Shown here: positions 37,011 through 43,150 of the stretch, piece after piece | Layout: each line of letters begins with the position of its first letter | How positions within the stretch are numbered: position 1 is the stretch's first letter | NCBI RefSeq assembly: GCF_003367355.1 | Contig: NZ_CP031413.1 | Coordinates: forward strand, 2,026,921-2,090,920 | Source: Lysobacter sp. TY2-98 | GTDB taxonomy: Bacteria; Pseudomonadota; Gammaproteobacteria; Xanthomonadales; Xanthomonadaceae | DNA length: 64,000 nucleotides | Direction: 5' to 3' | The notes under the pieces: generated by a model | What the model was told of the DNA's origin: nothing | The model's database searches: none | Seen by the model: the letters and a program-made list of their open reading frames with translations, nothing else | Program-made: the position numbers and the translations under genes

Positions 37011-37568
37011 TCAGAGCATCCCGGTCTCGAGGCGCGCCACTTCGGACATCATCGAACGGTTCCACGGCGGGTCGAAGACCAGTTCCACGTCCGCGTCCGC
37101 GACGGTCGGGATCAGCTCCAGCTTGTCGCGCACGTCGGCGACCAGCACGTCGCCCATGCCGCAGCCGGGGGCGGTCAGCGTCATCTCGACGCGCACCTGC
37201 CGCTCACCGGCCTTCTCTTCGTGGGCGAGCACATCGACGTTGTAGACGAGGCCGAGGTCGACCACGTTGATCGGGATCTCCGGGTCGAAACAGGTCCGCA
37301 GCTGCTGCCAGACCAGCTTTTCGACGGCCGCGTCGTCAGCGCCGGCCGCCAGCTCGAGCGGGGCCGGCGGCTCCTTGCCGATGGCGTCGGCGTCGCGGCC
37401 GGCGATGCGGAACAGGTTGCCCTCGACGAACACCGTGAAGCTGCCGCCCAGCGCCTGCGTGATGTAGCCGACACTGCCCGCAGGCAGCGTCACCGCCTCG
37501 CCTTGCGGGACGAGCACGGCCGCGCAGTCGCGCTCAAAGCGGACGGGTTCACTGGATCGGGAATACAT
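37011..37568 (-). CDS. sufT: Fe-S cluster assembly protein SufT (DUF59/MIP18 family)
   Basis: About 185 residues from ATG 37568 (GTG at 37580 is possible but sits on top of GAGAGG). The N-terminal part has DCAAVLVPQGEAVTLPAG and the C-terminal DUF59 domain has DPEIPINVVDLGLVYNV (about 98-114) and TAPGCGMGDVLVADV (about 133-147) with a conserved Cys. SufT supports Fe-S cluster maturation. It stands alone here; the rest of a suf operon is not in the window. Divergent from the small membrane protein at 37668. Confidence 0.93.
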   Translation of the reverse strand: MYSRSSEPVRFERDCAAVLVPQGEAVTLPAGSVGYITQALGGSFTVFVEGNLFRIAGRDADAIGKEPPAPLELAAGADDAAVEKLVWQQLRTCFDPEIPINVVDLGLVYNVDVLAHEEKAGERQVRVEMTLTAPGCGMGDVLVADVRDKLELIPTVADADVELVFDPPWNRSMMSEVARLETGML

Positions 37569-37667
37569 CGGACGGAGCACCTCTCAACTCCGACCATTTT
37601 AGTCCAGTTTCCCGGCCCTTCCCTGTCCGCCGGCTATCCTGTGCAGCCGCTACAGCGTTCTGTTCCG

Positions 37668-38108
37668 ATGCCCTCGACCCGCTCCGCCTGGCTCGTCTGT
37701 TTCCTGCTGCCGCTGGTCATCGCCGGGTTCGCCGCGCTCTGGGTACTGGCCTCGCTCTATTCCGAGCGGCAGTGCAGCTTCATGGCGATCGTCGGCGCGG
37801 TGGATGTGCTGTGGGTGCTGGGGCTCGCGCCCGCCTTGCGGCCCGGCGTGCGCGCGGTGACGGCGCTGCTGTCGACGACCGCGCTCATCGTGCTCGCGAA
37901 CTGGTCGATCATCGCGATCAATATCGGCGTGCCGCTCGGCAGCGGCACGATCGAAGCGCTGGGCAAGCTGGGCGCGCACCACGCCTGGACGGTCGCAGGC
38001 ATCGCCAACGACTGGCGCGATGCGGTGTGGGTGGTGCTGGCGCTATGTGTTGCCGGCGGCTGGCCGCTGGTCAGTGCCCGCCGCCGTCCAGCGCCTTCAG
38101 CTCACTGA
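37668..38108 (+). CDS. Small integral membrane protein, unknown function
   Basis: 146 residues from ATG 37668. Four hydrophobic segments (about 8-30, 40-58, 65-88, 120-138) with basic loops, and no family motif that I recognise. Its 3' end overlaps the 3' end of pntB on the other strand by 38 bp, so the stops are convergent and overlapping. Probably conserved among relatives, but I cannot name a function. Confidence 0.65.
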   Translation: MPSTRSAWLVCFLLPLVIAGFAALWVLASLYSERQCSFMAIVGAVDVLWVLGLAPALRPGVRAVTALLSTTALIVLANWSIIAINIGVPLGSGTIEALGKLGAHHAWTVAGIANDWRDAVWVVLALCVAGGWPLVSARRRPAPSAH

Positions 38109-39504
38109 CGAGGGCCGCCGCCATCTCCGCGCCGTCGCCGAACAGCATGCGCGTGTTGTCGGCATAGAAGAGCGCGTTCTCGATGCCGGCGAAACCGGTG
38201 CCGCGACCGCGCTTGATCACCACGACATTCTTCGCATCGACGACATCCAGAATCGGCATCCCGTAGATCGGACTTGCCGGATCCGTCTTCGCGACCGGAT
38301 TCACCACGTCATTTGCGCCGATGACCAGCGCGACGTCGGTGTTCTTGAACTCCGGGTTGATGTCGTCCATGTCGGCGATGAGGTCGTAGGGCACGCCGGC
38401 TTCGGCGAGCAGCACGTTCATGTGGCCCGGCATGCGGCCCGCGACCGGATGAATCGCGAACTTCACCTTGACCCCGCGATCCATGAGCTTCTGCGTCAGC
38501 TCCCAGATCTTGTGCTGCGCCTGCGCGACGGCCATGCCGTAGCCCGGGACGATGACGACGCGCTCGGCATAACCCATCAATGCGGCGACGTCGCCGGCTT
38601 CGATCGGCTTCTGGCTGCCGGTGATTTCCTGCGCTTCGCCGCCACCACCGAACGATCCGAACAGCACGCCACTGATCGGGCGATTCATCGCCTTCGCCAT
38701 CAGGCGCGTCAGCAGCATGCCGGCCGCACCGACCATGGTGCCCGCGATGATCAACGCTTCGTTGCCGAGCACGTAGCCTTCGAACGCGACCGCCAGACCG
38801 GTGAACGCGTTGTACAAGGAGATCACGACCGGCATGTCGGCGCCGCCGATCGGCAGCGTCATCAGCACGCCCACCGCGAGTGCGGCGATGAAGAAGCCGA
38901 GCACGATCATGCGCACGTCGTTCGGCGTCGAGATCGGTGCGATCGCGATCATCCACACCGCAGCGGCGCCGAGTGCGAGCGCGACGAGGAACACGACCGC
39001 GTTGAACGCCTGCTGGCCGGGGAACACGTAGCGCTTGTCCATACGCCCGTCGAGCTTCGCCCAGGCGATGACGGAACCCGACAGCGAGACCGCACCGATC
39101 AACGCACCGATGACGGCGAGCACGAGCGCCGTCGTCGACGTATCGCGCGACCCACCGGACAGGCGCAACAGTTCGACCGCGCCGATCGCCGCCGCAGAAC
39201 CGCCGCCCATGCCGTTGTAGAGCGCGACCATCTGCGGCATGTCGGTGATCGCCACCTTCTTGCCCGACACCCACGCCGCCGCAGTGCCGATCGCGAGTGC
39301 GAGCACGATCAGCGGCAGGTTGTGCAGTCCCGGCAGCAGGAAGCTCGCGGCGGTCGCGATGAGCATGCCGGCACCGGCCCAGCGGATGCCGCTGCGCGCG
39401 GTGACCGGCGAGGCCATGCGCTGCAGGCCGAGCAGGAACAGCGTGGCGGCGACGAAATAGCTGGCGGCGGCGAGCAGCGTGCGCGGATCCATTGCGCCGC
39501 TCAC
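38071..39504 (-). CDS. pntB: NAD(P) transhydrogenase subunit beta
   Basis: 477 residues. Proton-translocating transhydrogenase beta chain: N-terminal membrane domain (eight or so hydrophobic segments to about 270) and a C-terminal NADP(H)-binding domain III with VVIVPGYGMAVAQAQH and ADMDDINPEFKNTDVALVIGANDVVNP (landmarks VIVPGYGMAVAQ, NTDVALVIGANDVVNP). GTG at 39504 overlaps the pntAB stop as GTGA; the ATG at 39492 is an alternative start. Third gene of the split pntAA-pntAB-pntB set. Confidence 0.95.
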   Translation of the reverse strand: MSGAMDPRTLLAAASYFVAATLFLLGLQRMASPVTARSGIRWAGAGMLIATAASFLLPGLHNLPLIVLALAIGTAAAWVSGKKVAITDMPQMVALYNGMGGGSAAAIGAVELLRLSGGSRDTSTTALVLAVIGALIGAVSLSGSVIAWAKLDGRMDKRYVFPGQQAFNAVVFLVALALGAAAVWMIAIAPISTPNDVRMIVLGFFIAALAVGVLMTLPIGGADMPVVISLYNAFTGLAVAFEGYVLGNEALIIAGTMVGAAGMLLTRLMAKAMNRPISGVLFGSFGGGGEAQEITGSQKPIEAGDVAALMGYAERVVIVPGYGMAVAQAQHKIWELTQKLMDRGVKVKFAIHPVAGRMPGHMNVLLAEAGVPYDLIADMDDINPEFKNTDVALVIGANDVVNPVAKTDPASPIYGMPILDVVDAKNVVVIKRGRGTGFAGIENALFYADNTRMLFGDGAEMAAALVSELKALDGGGH

Positions 39505-39800
39505 GCCTTCTTCTCCGGCTTCCTGGACGCCTTGAACATGTCGAGCATTCGTTCGGTGACGACGTAGCCGCCGGCGGCATTGCCCGCGCCGAGCAGCACG
39601 GCGACGAAGCCGATCGCCTTCTCGAGCGTGGTATCGGCCTCGCCCAGCACCACGATCGCGCCGATCAGCACGATGCCGTGGATGAAGTTCGACCCCGACA
39701 TGAGTGGCGTGTGCAGGATCACCGGCACCCGCGAAATGATCACGTGACCCGCGATCGCCGCGAGCATGAAGATGTACAGCGCCACGAAGCCGTCCGTCAT
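39501..39800 (-). CDS. pntAB: NAD(P) transhydrogenase subunit alpha part 2
   Basis: 99 residues with three transmembrane segments, the alpha-2 chain of the three-subunit transhydrogenase. Starts MTDGFVALYIFML at 39800 with a strong GGAGGGG ribosome binding site. Landmarks: AGHVIISRVPVILHTPLMSG and GGYVVTERML. Coupled to pntB. Its partner pntAA is not adjacent but 2.1 kb upstream, beyond an opposite-strand four-gene cassette. Confidence 0.95.
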   Translation of the reverse strand: MTDGFVALYIFMLAAIAGHVIISRVPVILHTPLMSGSNFIHGIVLIGAIVVLGEADTTLEKAIGFVAVLLGAGNAAGGYVVTERMLDMFKASRKPEKKA

Positions 39801-39950
39801 GCGCCCCTCCCCGAGTTCGGGTCCATCATAACGACGGCTGAATTCTTGCGGGCGGCCGTCAACCCGGCCGCGTGCCGGGCGTTTCCGGATGTGCTGCGCA
39901 GCACGCCTCCGGGACGCCGGGCCACGACACGACCTAAGGAGAGACCCGCC

Positions 39951-40364
39951 ATGAGCAAGATCGTCGCTTACGCCCTGCCCCTGCTGCTGACCGCCGCACT
40001 GCCGACCGCCCACGCCCAGTCCACCGAGGACCGCGGCGACCGCGTCGAGCAGCGCCTCGACCAGCGGGGTGACCGCATCGAAAATCGCCTCGACAACCGC
40101 GGTGACCGCATCGAGGACCGCCTGGACGCCAAGGGCGACCGCATTGACGAGCGCTACGACGCCCGCGCCGACAAGGCCGAGGCAGCCGGCCATGAACAGC
40201 GCGCTGCCCGCCTGGAACGCGAAGGCGACCGCATCGAGCACCGCCTCGACGCACGTGGCAACCGCATCGACAACCGCCTCGACCACAGGGGCGACCGCAT
40301 CAACGCGCGCCTCGACCACAAGGGCCAGCGCTTCGACCGCCGCTGGGATCGTCGCCACGGATGA
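39951..40364 (+). CDS. Exported hendecad-repeat protein, unknown function
   Basis: 137 residues: signal peptide (1-22, cut after AHA) and then eight 11-residue repeats in two blocks of four, residues 28-71 (RGDRVEQRLDQ, RGDRIENRLDN, RGDRIEDRLDA, KGDRIDERYDA) and 91-134 (EGDRIEHRLDA, RGNRIDNRLDH, RGDRINARLDH, KGQRFDRRWDR), with a 19-residue Ala/Glu-rich spacer. The 11-residue period fits a right-handed coiled coil. Strongly charged, Arg/Asp-rich; no known catalytic domain. It ends in an ATGA overlap with the downstream sigma-factor gene, so the two are translationally coupled. Confidence 0.8.
   Translation: MSKIVAYALPLLLTAALPTAHAQSTEDRGDRVEQRLDQRGDRIENRLDNRGDRIEDRLDAKGDRIDERYDARADKAEAAGHEQRAARLEREGDRIEHRLDARGNRIDNRLDHRGDRINARLDHKGQRFDRRWDRRHG
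40032..40352 (+). repeat. 33-bp coding repeats (hendecads) in two blocks
   Basis: Eight degenerate 33-bp units (40032-40163 and 40221-40352), each coding one 11-residue repeat, e.g. gaccgcatcga...cgcctcgac. They are in frame and coding; not a CRISPR array. Copy number could vary between strains. Confidence 0.75.
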
Positions 40365-40918
40365 CCCTCGCGATGGCGCAGGCCGTGGAGGCCCCGGGCG
40401 GTGACGACCCACCGCAGACGCTCGATGCCTTCCTCGCATCGATCTCCGGTCGTGCGTTCCGCTTCGCCGAACTCGGCCTGCGCCATCGCGACGACGCACT
40501 GGATGCGGTGCAGGACGCGATGGTGAAGATGCTCGCCTACGCGCACCGGCCCGCCGCGGAATGGACGCCGCTGTTCTGGAGCGTGCTGCGCAGCCGGATC
40601 ATCGACCTGCAGCGCCGCCGCACGTTCCGCCTCAAGTGGCTTGCGCCACCGCCGGCGGACGACGAAGGACCGATCGACTGGGCGGATCCGGGACCGGATC
40701 CGTCGCGGGCGAACGACTCGCGCGAGGCGTATGCACGCCTCGCCGAGGCGTTGCAGCGTCTGCCCGCGCGCCAGCGTGAGGCATTCACGCTGCGGGTGCT
40801 CGAAGAGCTGGACGTCGAGACGACGGCACGGGTGATGGGCTGCAGCGACGGCTCGGTCAAAACGCATCTGTCCCGCGCGCGCGAGGCGCTGCAGAAGCAA
40901 TTGGAGGATTTCCGATGA
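40361..40918 (+). CDS. ECF-type RNA polymerase sigma factor
   Basis: 185 residues. Sigma region 2 is at about 25-90 (FRFAELGLRHRDDALDAVQDAMVKML) and region 4 at about 125-180 (LQRLPARQREAFTLRVLEELDVETTARVMGCSDGSVKTHLSRAREAL, given as landmarks LPARQREAFTLRVLEEL and GCSDGSVKTHLSRAREAL). Between them is a Trp-rich segment with no further domain. Its ATG overlaps the hendecad-protein stop, and its stop overlaps the next gene by ATGA, so three genes are coupled. Likely directs transcription of an unknown regulon under control of the downstream membrane protein. Confidence 0.93.
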   Translation: MTLAMAQAVEAPGGDDPPQTLDAFLASISGRAFRFAELGLRHRDDALDAVQDAMVKMLAYAHRPAAEWTPLFWSVLRSRIIDLQRRRTFRLKWLAPPPADDEGPIDWADPGPDPSRANDSREAYARLAEALQRLPARQREAFTLRVLEELDVETTARVMGCSDGSVKTHLSRAREALQKQLEDFR

Positions 40919-41385
40919 ACATGCACGACGACGACTTCGACGCGCGCGCCCGCGCCGTCCACGCGGCGTCGCTCGACCAGCTGTCGGCCCGCGTCAATGC
41001 GCAGCTCGCGCAACGGCGCCGCTTGGCGCTGAAAGGTGAAGCGCGCGGAACGTCGCGCCGGTTGCTGCCCTGGGCTGGCGTCGCCACCGCGGGCCTTGCG
41101 CTCGCGCTGGTGGTGCAGCTGCGTCCGCCGGGCTCCGGGCCGGCGGCGCCGCAGTCGACGGGTCGCGAGGTCGTCGCGACAGCGACGACGCCCGCGGCGC
41201 CCACCAACACCTCGACGACAGCGCGCGTCACACCGTCGACCGCACCGCGCATCGCCGCGATCACACCCAAGCCCGTTTCGCGTCTGCCGGGCGCGAACGA
41301 CGCCGAAGCCGTCGCACCCGACCTATCGGAAGACCCCGAGTTCTACATGTGGCTGGGCGACGAACGCTCGGCCCAGCCGGAGTAA
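40915..41385 (+). CDS. Single-pass membrane protein, putative anti-sigma factor
   Basis: 156 residues. Cytoplasmic N-terminus (1-48, charged, with DDDFDARARAVHAASLDQLSARV), one hydrophobic segment (about 49-67, LPWAGVATAGLALALVVQL), then a Thr/Ala/Pro-rich periplasmic tail ending with EDPEFYMWLGDE. Layout and position right after an ECF sigma gene fit an anti-sigma factor; there is no clear zinc or ZAS motif. Overlaps the sigma gene by ATGA. Confidence 0.7.
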   Translation: MNMHDDDFDARARAVHAASLDQLSARVNAQLAQRRRLALKGEARGTSRRLLPWAGVATAGLALALVVQLRPPGSGPAAPQSTGREVVATATTPAAPTNTSTTARVTPSTAPRIAAITPKPVSRLPGANDAEAVAPDLSEDPEFYMWLGDERSAQPE

Positions 41386-41388
41386 GTC

Positions 41389-41811
41389 ATGAAGCGTTTG
41401 TTTCTTTCCGTCCTCACCGCCCTAGTGTTCGCGATTGCGCTGCCGTCGCAGGCGCAGACCGCGCCCGCGACCGCGGCACTGCCCGACTGGGATCACCTCA
41501 CGCCGCAGCAGCGCGAAATGCTGATCGCGCCGCTGCGCGAACGCTGGAACTCGAATCCGCAGACGCGTGAGCGCATGTTCGACCACGCACAACGCTGGAA
41601 GACGATGACGCCGGACGAGCGCGCGAAAGCGCGTCGCGGCATCGCCAAGTTCCAGGACATGTCGCCGGCCGAACGCGAACAGGCGCGCGCGGCGTTCGAG
41701 AAATTCCGTCAGATGTCGCCCGAGGACAAGAAGGCGATGCGTCAGAAGCTGCGCGCGATGACGCCGGAGCAGCGCAAGGCGTGGCTGCAGTCGCAGTCGG
41801 CGACGCATTGA
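41389..41811 (+). CDS. DUF3106 exported protein
   Basis: 140 residues. Signal peptide (1-22, cut near SQA-Q), then a helical charged protein rich in [M/L]SP-x-[E/D] repeats: LTPQQREM, MTPDERAKAR, MSPAEREQAR, MSPEDKKAMR, MTPEQRKAWL. These are typical of DUF3106. Follows the putative anti-sigma gene by 3 bp and completes the sigma / anti-sigma / DUF3106 set, a combination seen in beta- and gammaproteobacteria; molecular role unknown. Confidence 0.85.
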   Translation: MKRLFLSVLTALVFAIALPSQAQTAPATAALPDWDHLTPQQREMLIAPLRERWNSNPQTRERMFDHAQRWKTMTPDERAKARRGIAKFQDMSPAEREQARAAFEKFRQMSPEDKKAMRQKLRAMTPEQRKAWLQSQSATH

Positions 41812-41870
41812 GGTCGCGCGGCACGGCGTCGATCGCCGCGTCCGCCAATGAATCAGGACGAAGCCTGATG

Positions 41871-41899
41871 CGCGTCGCGACGGATCACGTCGCGACGCG
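41871..41899. terminator. 11-bp palindromic hairpin between convergent genes
   Basis: CGCGTCGCGAC (41871-41881) and GTCGCGACGCG (41889-41899) pair perfectly around a 7-base loop. A smaller TCAGG/CCTGA hairpin lies at 41853-41868. Neither has a strong U-tract. They lie between the DUF3106 gene (plus) and pntAA (minus), so bidirectional termination or mRNA-end protection is likely. Confidence 0.5.
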
Positions 41900-41910
41900 A
41901 ATTTGAACGA

Positions 41911-43026
41911 TCACGCCGCTGCCGGCGCTGCCTCTACCGCACGCTCCGGCCATACCGTCTTCGCGAGCAGCTCGTCGCTCCAGTCGAACGACAGCGCGCC
42001 GCCGTCGAGGAACAGGCTGACGAAGTTCAGCACGTTGCGCGCGTACATCTCGCTCGCGTGCACGGCGCCCATGCTCGCGAGGCCGAGCGGACCCGCGACG
42101 GTCACGCCGTTGGCATCGATCGTTTCGCCCGGCACCGTCGCCTCGCAGTTGCCCCCGCTTTCGGCGGCGAGGTCGACGATCACGCTGCCGGGCTTCATGC
42201 CGGCAACCATCGACGACGTGACGATCTTCGGCGCCGGACGCCCCGGCACCGCAGCCGTGCACACGACGACATCGACAGAGCCGAGATGCGCGCCGAGGCG
42301 CTTCTGTTGTTCGGCGCGTTCTTCGTCAGTGAGCGCGCGCGCGTAACCGCCTTCGCCCGCTGCACTGACGCCGAGGTCGAGGAACTTGCCGCCCAGTGAT
42401 TCGATCTGCTCGCGCGTTTCCGGGCGCACGTCGAAGCCTTCGACCTGTGCGCCGAGACGCTTGGCCGTCGCGACCGCCTGCAATCCCGCGACGCCCGCAC
42501 CGATGATCAGCACCTTGGCCGGACGGATCGTGCCGGCGGCCGTGGTCAGCATCGGGAAGAACCTCGGCGCCAGCGTCGCGGCGATCAGCACCGCCTTGTA
42601 GCCCGCCATGCCCGCCTGCGAACTCAGCACGTCCATTGCCTGCGCGCGGGTGGTGCGCGGCAGGCGTTCGAGCGGGAACGCCTGCAGGCCGCGATCGCGG
42701 ATCACCGCCTGGCGTGATTCGGACGCCTGCGGCGCGAGCAGACCGACGACTGTCGTGCCGGGCTTGAGCGCCGCGAGCACATCGTCGGCCGGCGCCTGCA
42801 CCGCGAGCAGTGCGTCGGCATCGCGAACGATCGATGCGGCGTCGGCGGTCGTCGCCCCCGCCTGCAGGTAGGCATCGTCGACGAAGCCCGCGCCCACACC
42901 CGCACCCGGCTCGATGCACACCTGCGCACCGCGCGCGACGAGTTTGCGCACCGTCTCGGGCGTCGCCGCCACGCGGCGCTCGCCGGGCGCGCGCTCGCGC
43001 AGGATGCCAACCGTCACTGCCGTCAT
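41911..43026 (-). CDS. pntAA: NAD(P) transhydrogenase subunit alpha part 1
   Basis: Alpha-1 chain: NAD(H)-binding domain I. The start MTAVTVGILRERAPGERRVA at 43026 has GGAG nine bases upstream and gives 371 residues. AlaDH/PNT N-domain (1-130), then the Rossmann NAD site AKVLIIGAGVAGLQAVATAKRLGA (landmark IIGAGVAGLQAV, about 168-179). The C-terminus ends EAAPAAA. It should assemble with PntAB and PntB at 39.5-38.1 kb, from which it is separated by 2.1 kb containing four genes on the other strand. Confidence 0.95.
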   Translation of the reverse strand: MTAVTVGILRERAPGERRVAATPETVRKLVARGAQVCIEPGAGVGAGFVDDAYLQAGATTADAASIVRDADALLAVQAPADDVLAALKPGTTVVGLLAPQASESRQAVIRDRGLQAFPLERLPRTTRAQAMDVLSSQAGMAGYKAVLIAATLAPRFFPMLTTAAGTIRPAKVLIIGAGVAGLQAVATAKRLGAQVEGFDVRPETREQIESLGGKFLDLGVSAAGEGGYARALTDEERAEQQKRLGAHLGSVDVVVCTAAVPGRPAPKIVTSSMVAGMKPGSVIVDLAAESGGNCEATVPGETIDANGVTVAGPLGLASMGAVHASEMYARNVLNFVSLFLDGGALSFDWSDELLAKTVWPERAVEAAPAAA

Positions 43027-43106
43027 GCGCGTGCTCCATCGGGGGCGTCGACGCATCCTAGCGGCGAATCGCGGCCGGCGGCAGTTGCGTCGAGATCACC
43101 CAAACA

Positions 43107-43130
43107 AAAGGGCGGCCGAAGCCGCCCTTT
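43107..43130 (-). terminator. Intrinsic terminator after the DUF1631 gene
   Basis: A perfect 10-bp stem AAAGGGCGGC (43107-43116)/GCCGCCCTTT (43121-43130), loop CGAA. On the minus strand it ends in TTTTGTTTG. It lies 20 bp after the DUF1631 stop and before the pntAA start. Confidence 0.85.
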
Positions 43131-43150
43131 CGCGTACCACTCCAATCCGA

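Noticed and set aside
36700..37065. Possible 121-residue protein in the gap between sufT and the protease
   Set aside because: Overlaps the sufT end, has no ribosome binding site or motif, and has shadow-like composition.
40032..40352. Regular 33-bp direct repeats that resemble a CRISPR-like array
   Set aside because: Units are contiguous with no unique spacers and code in frame for an 11-residue protein repeat.
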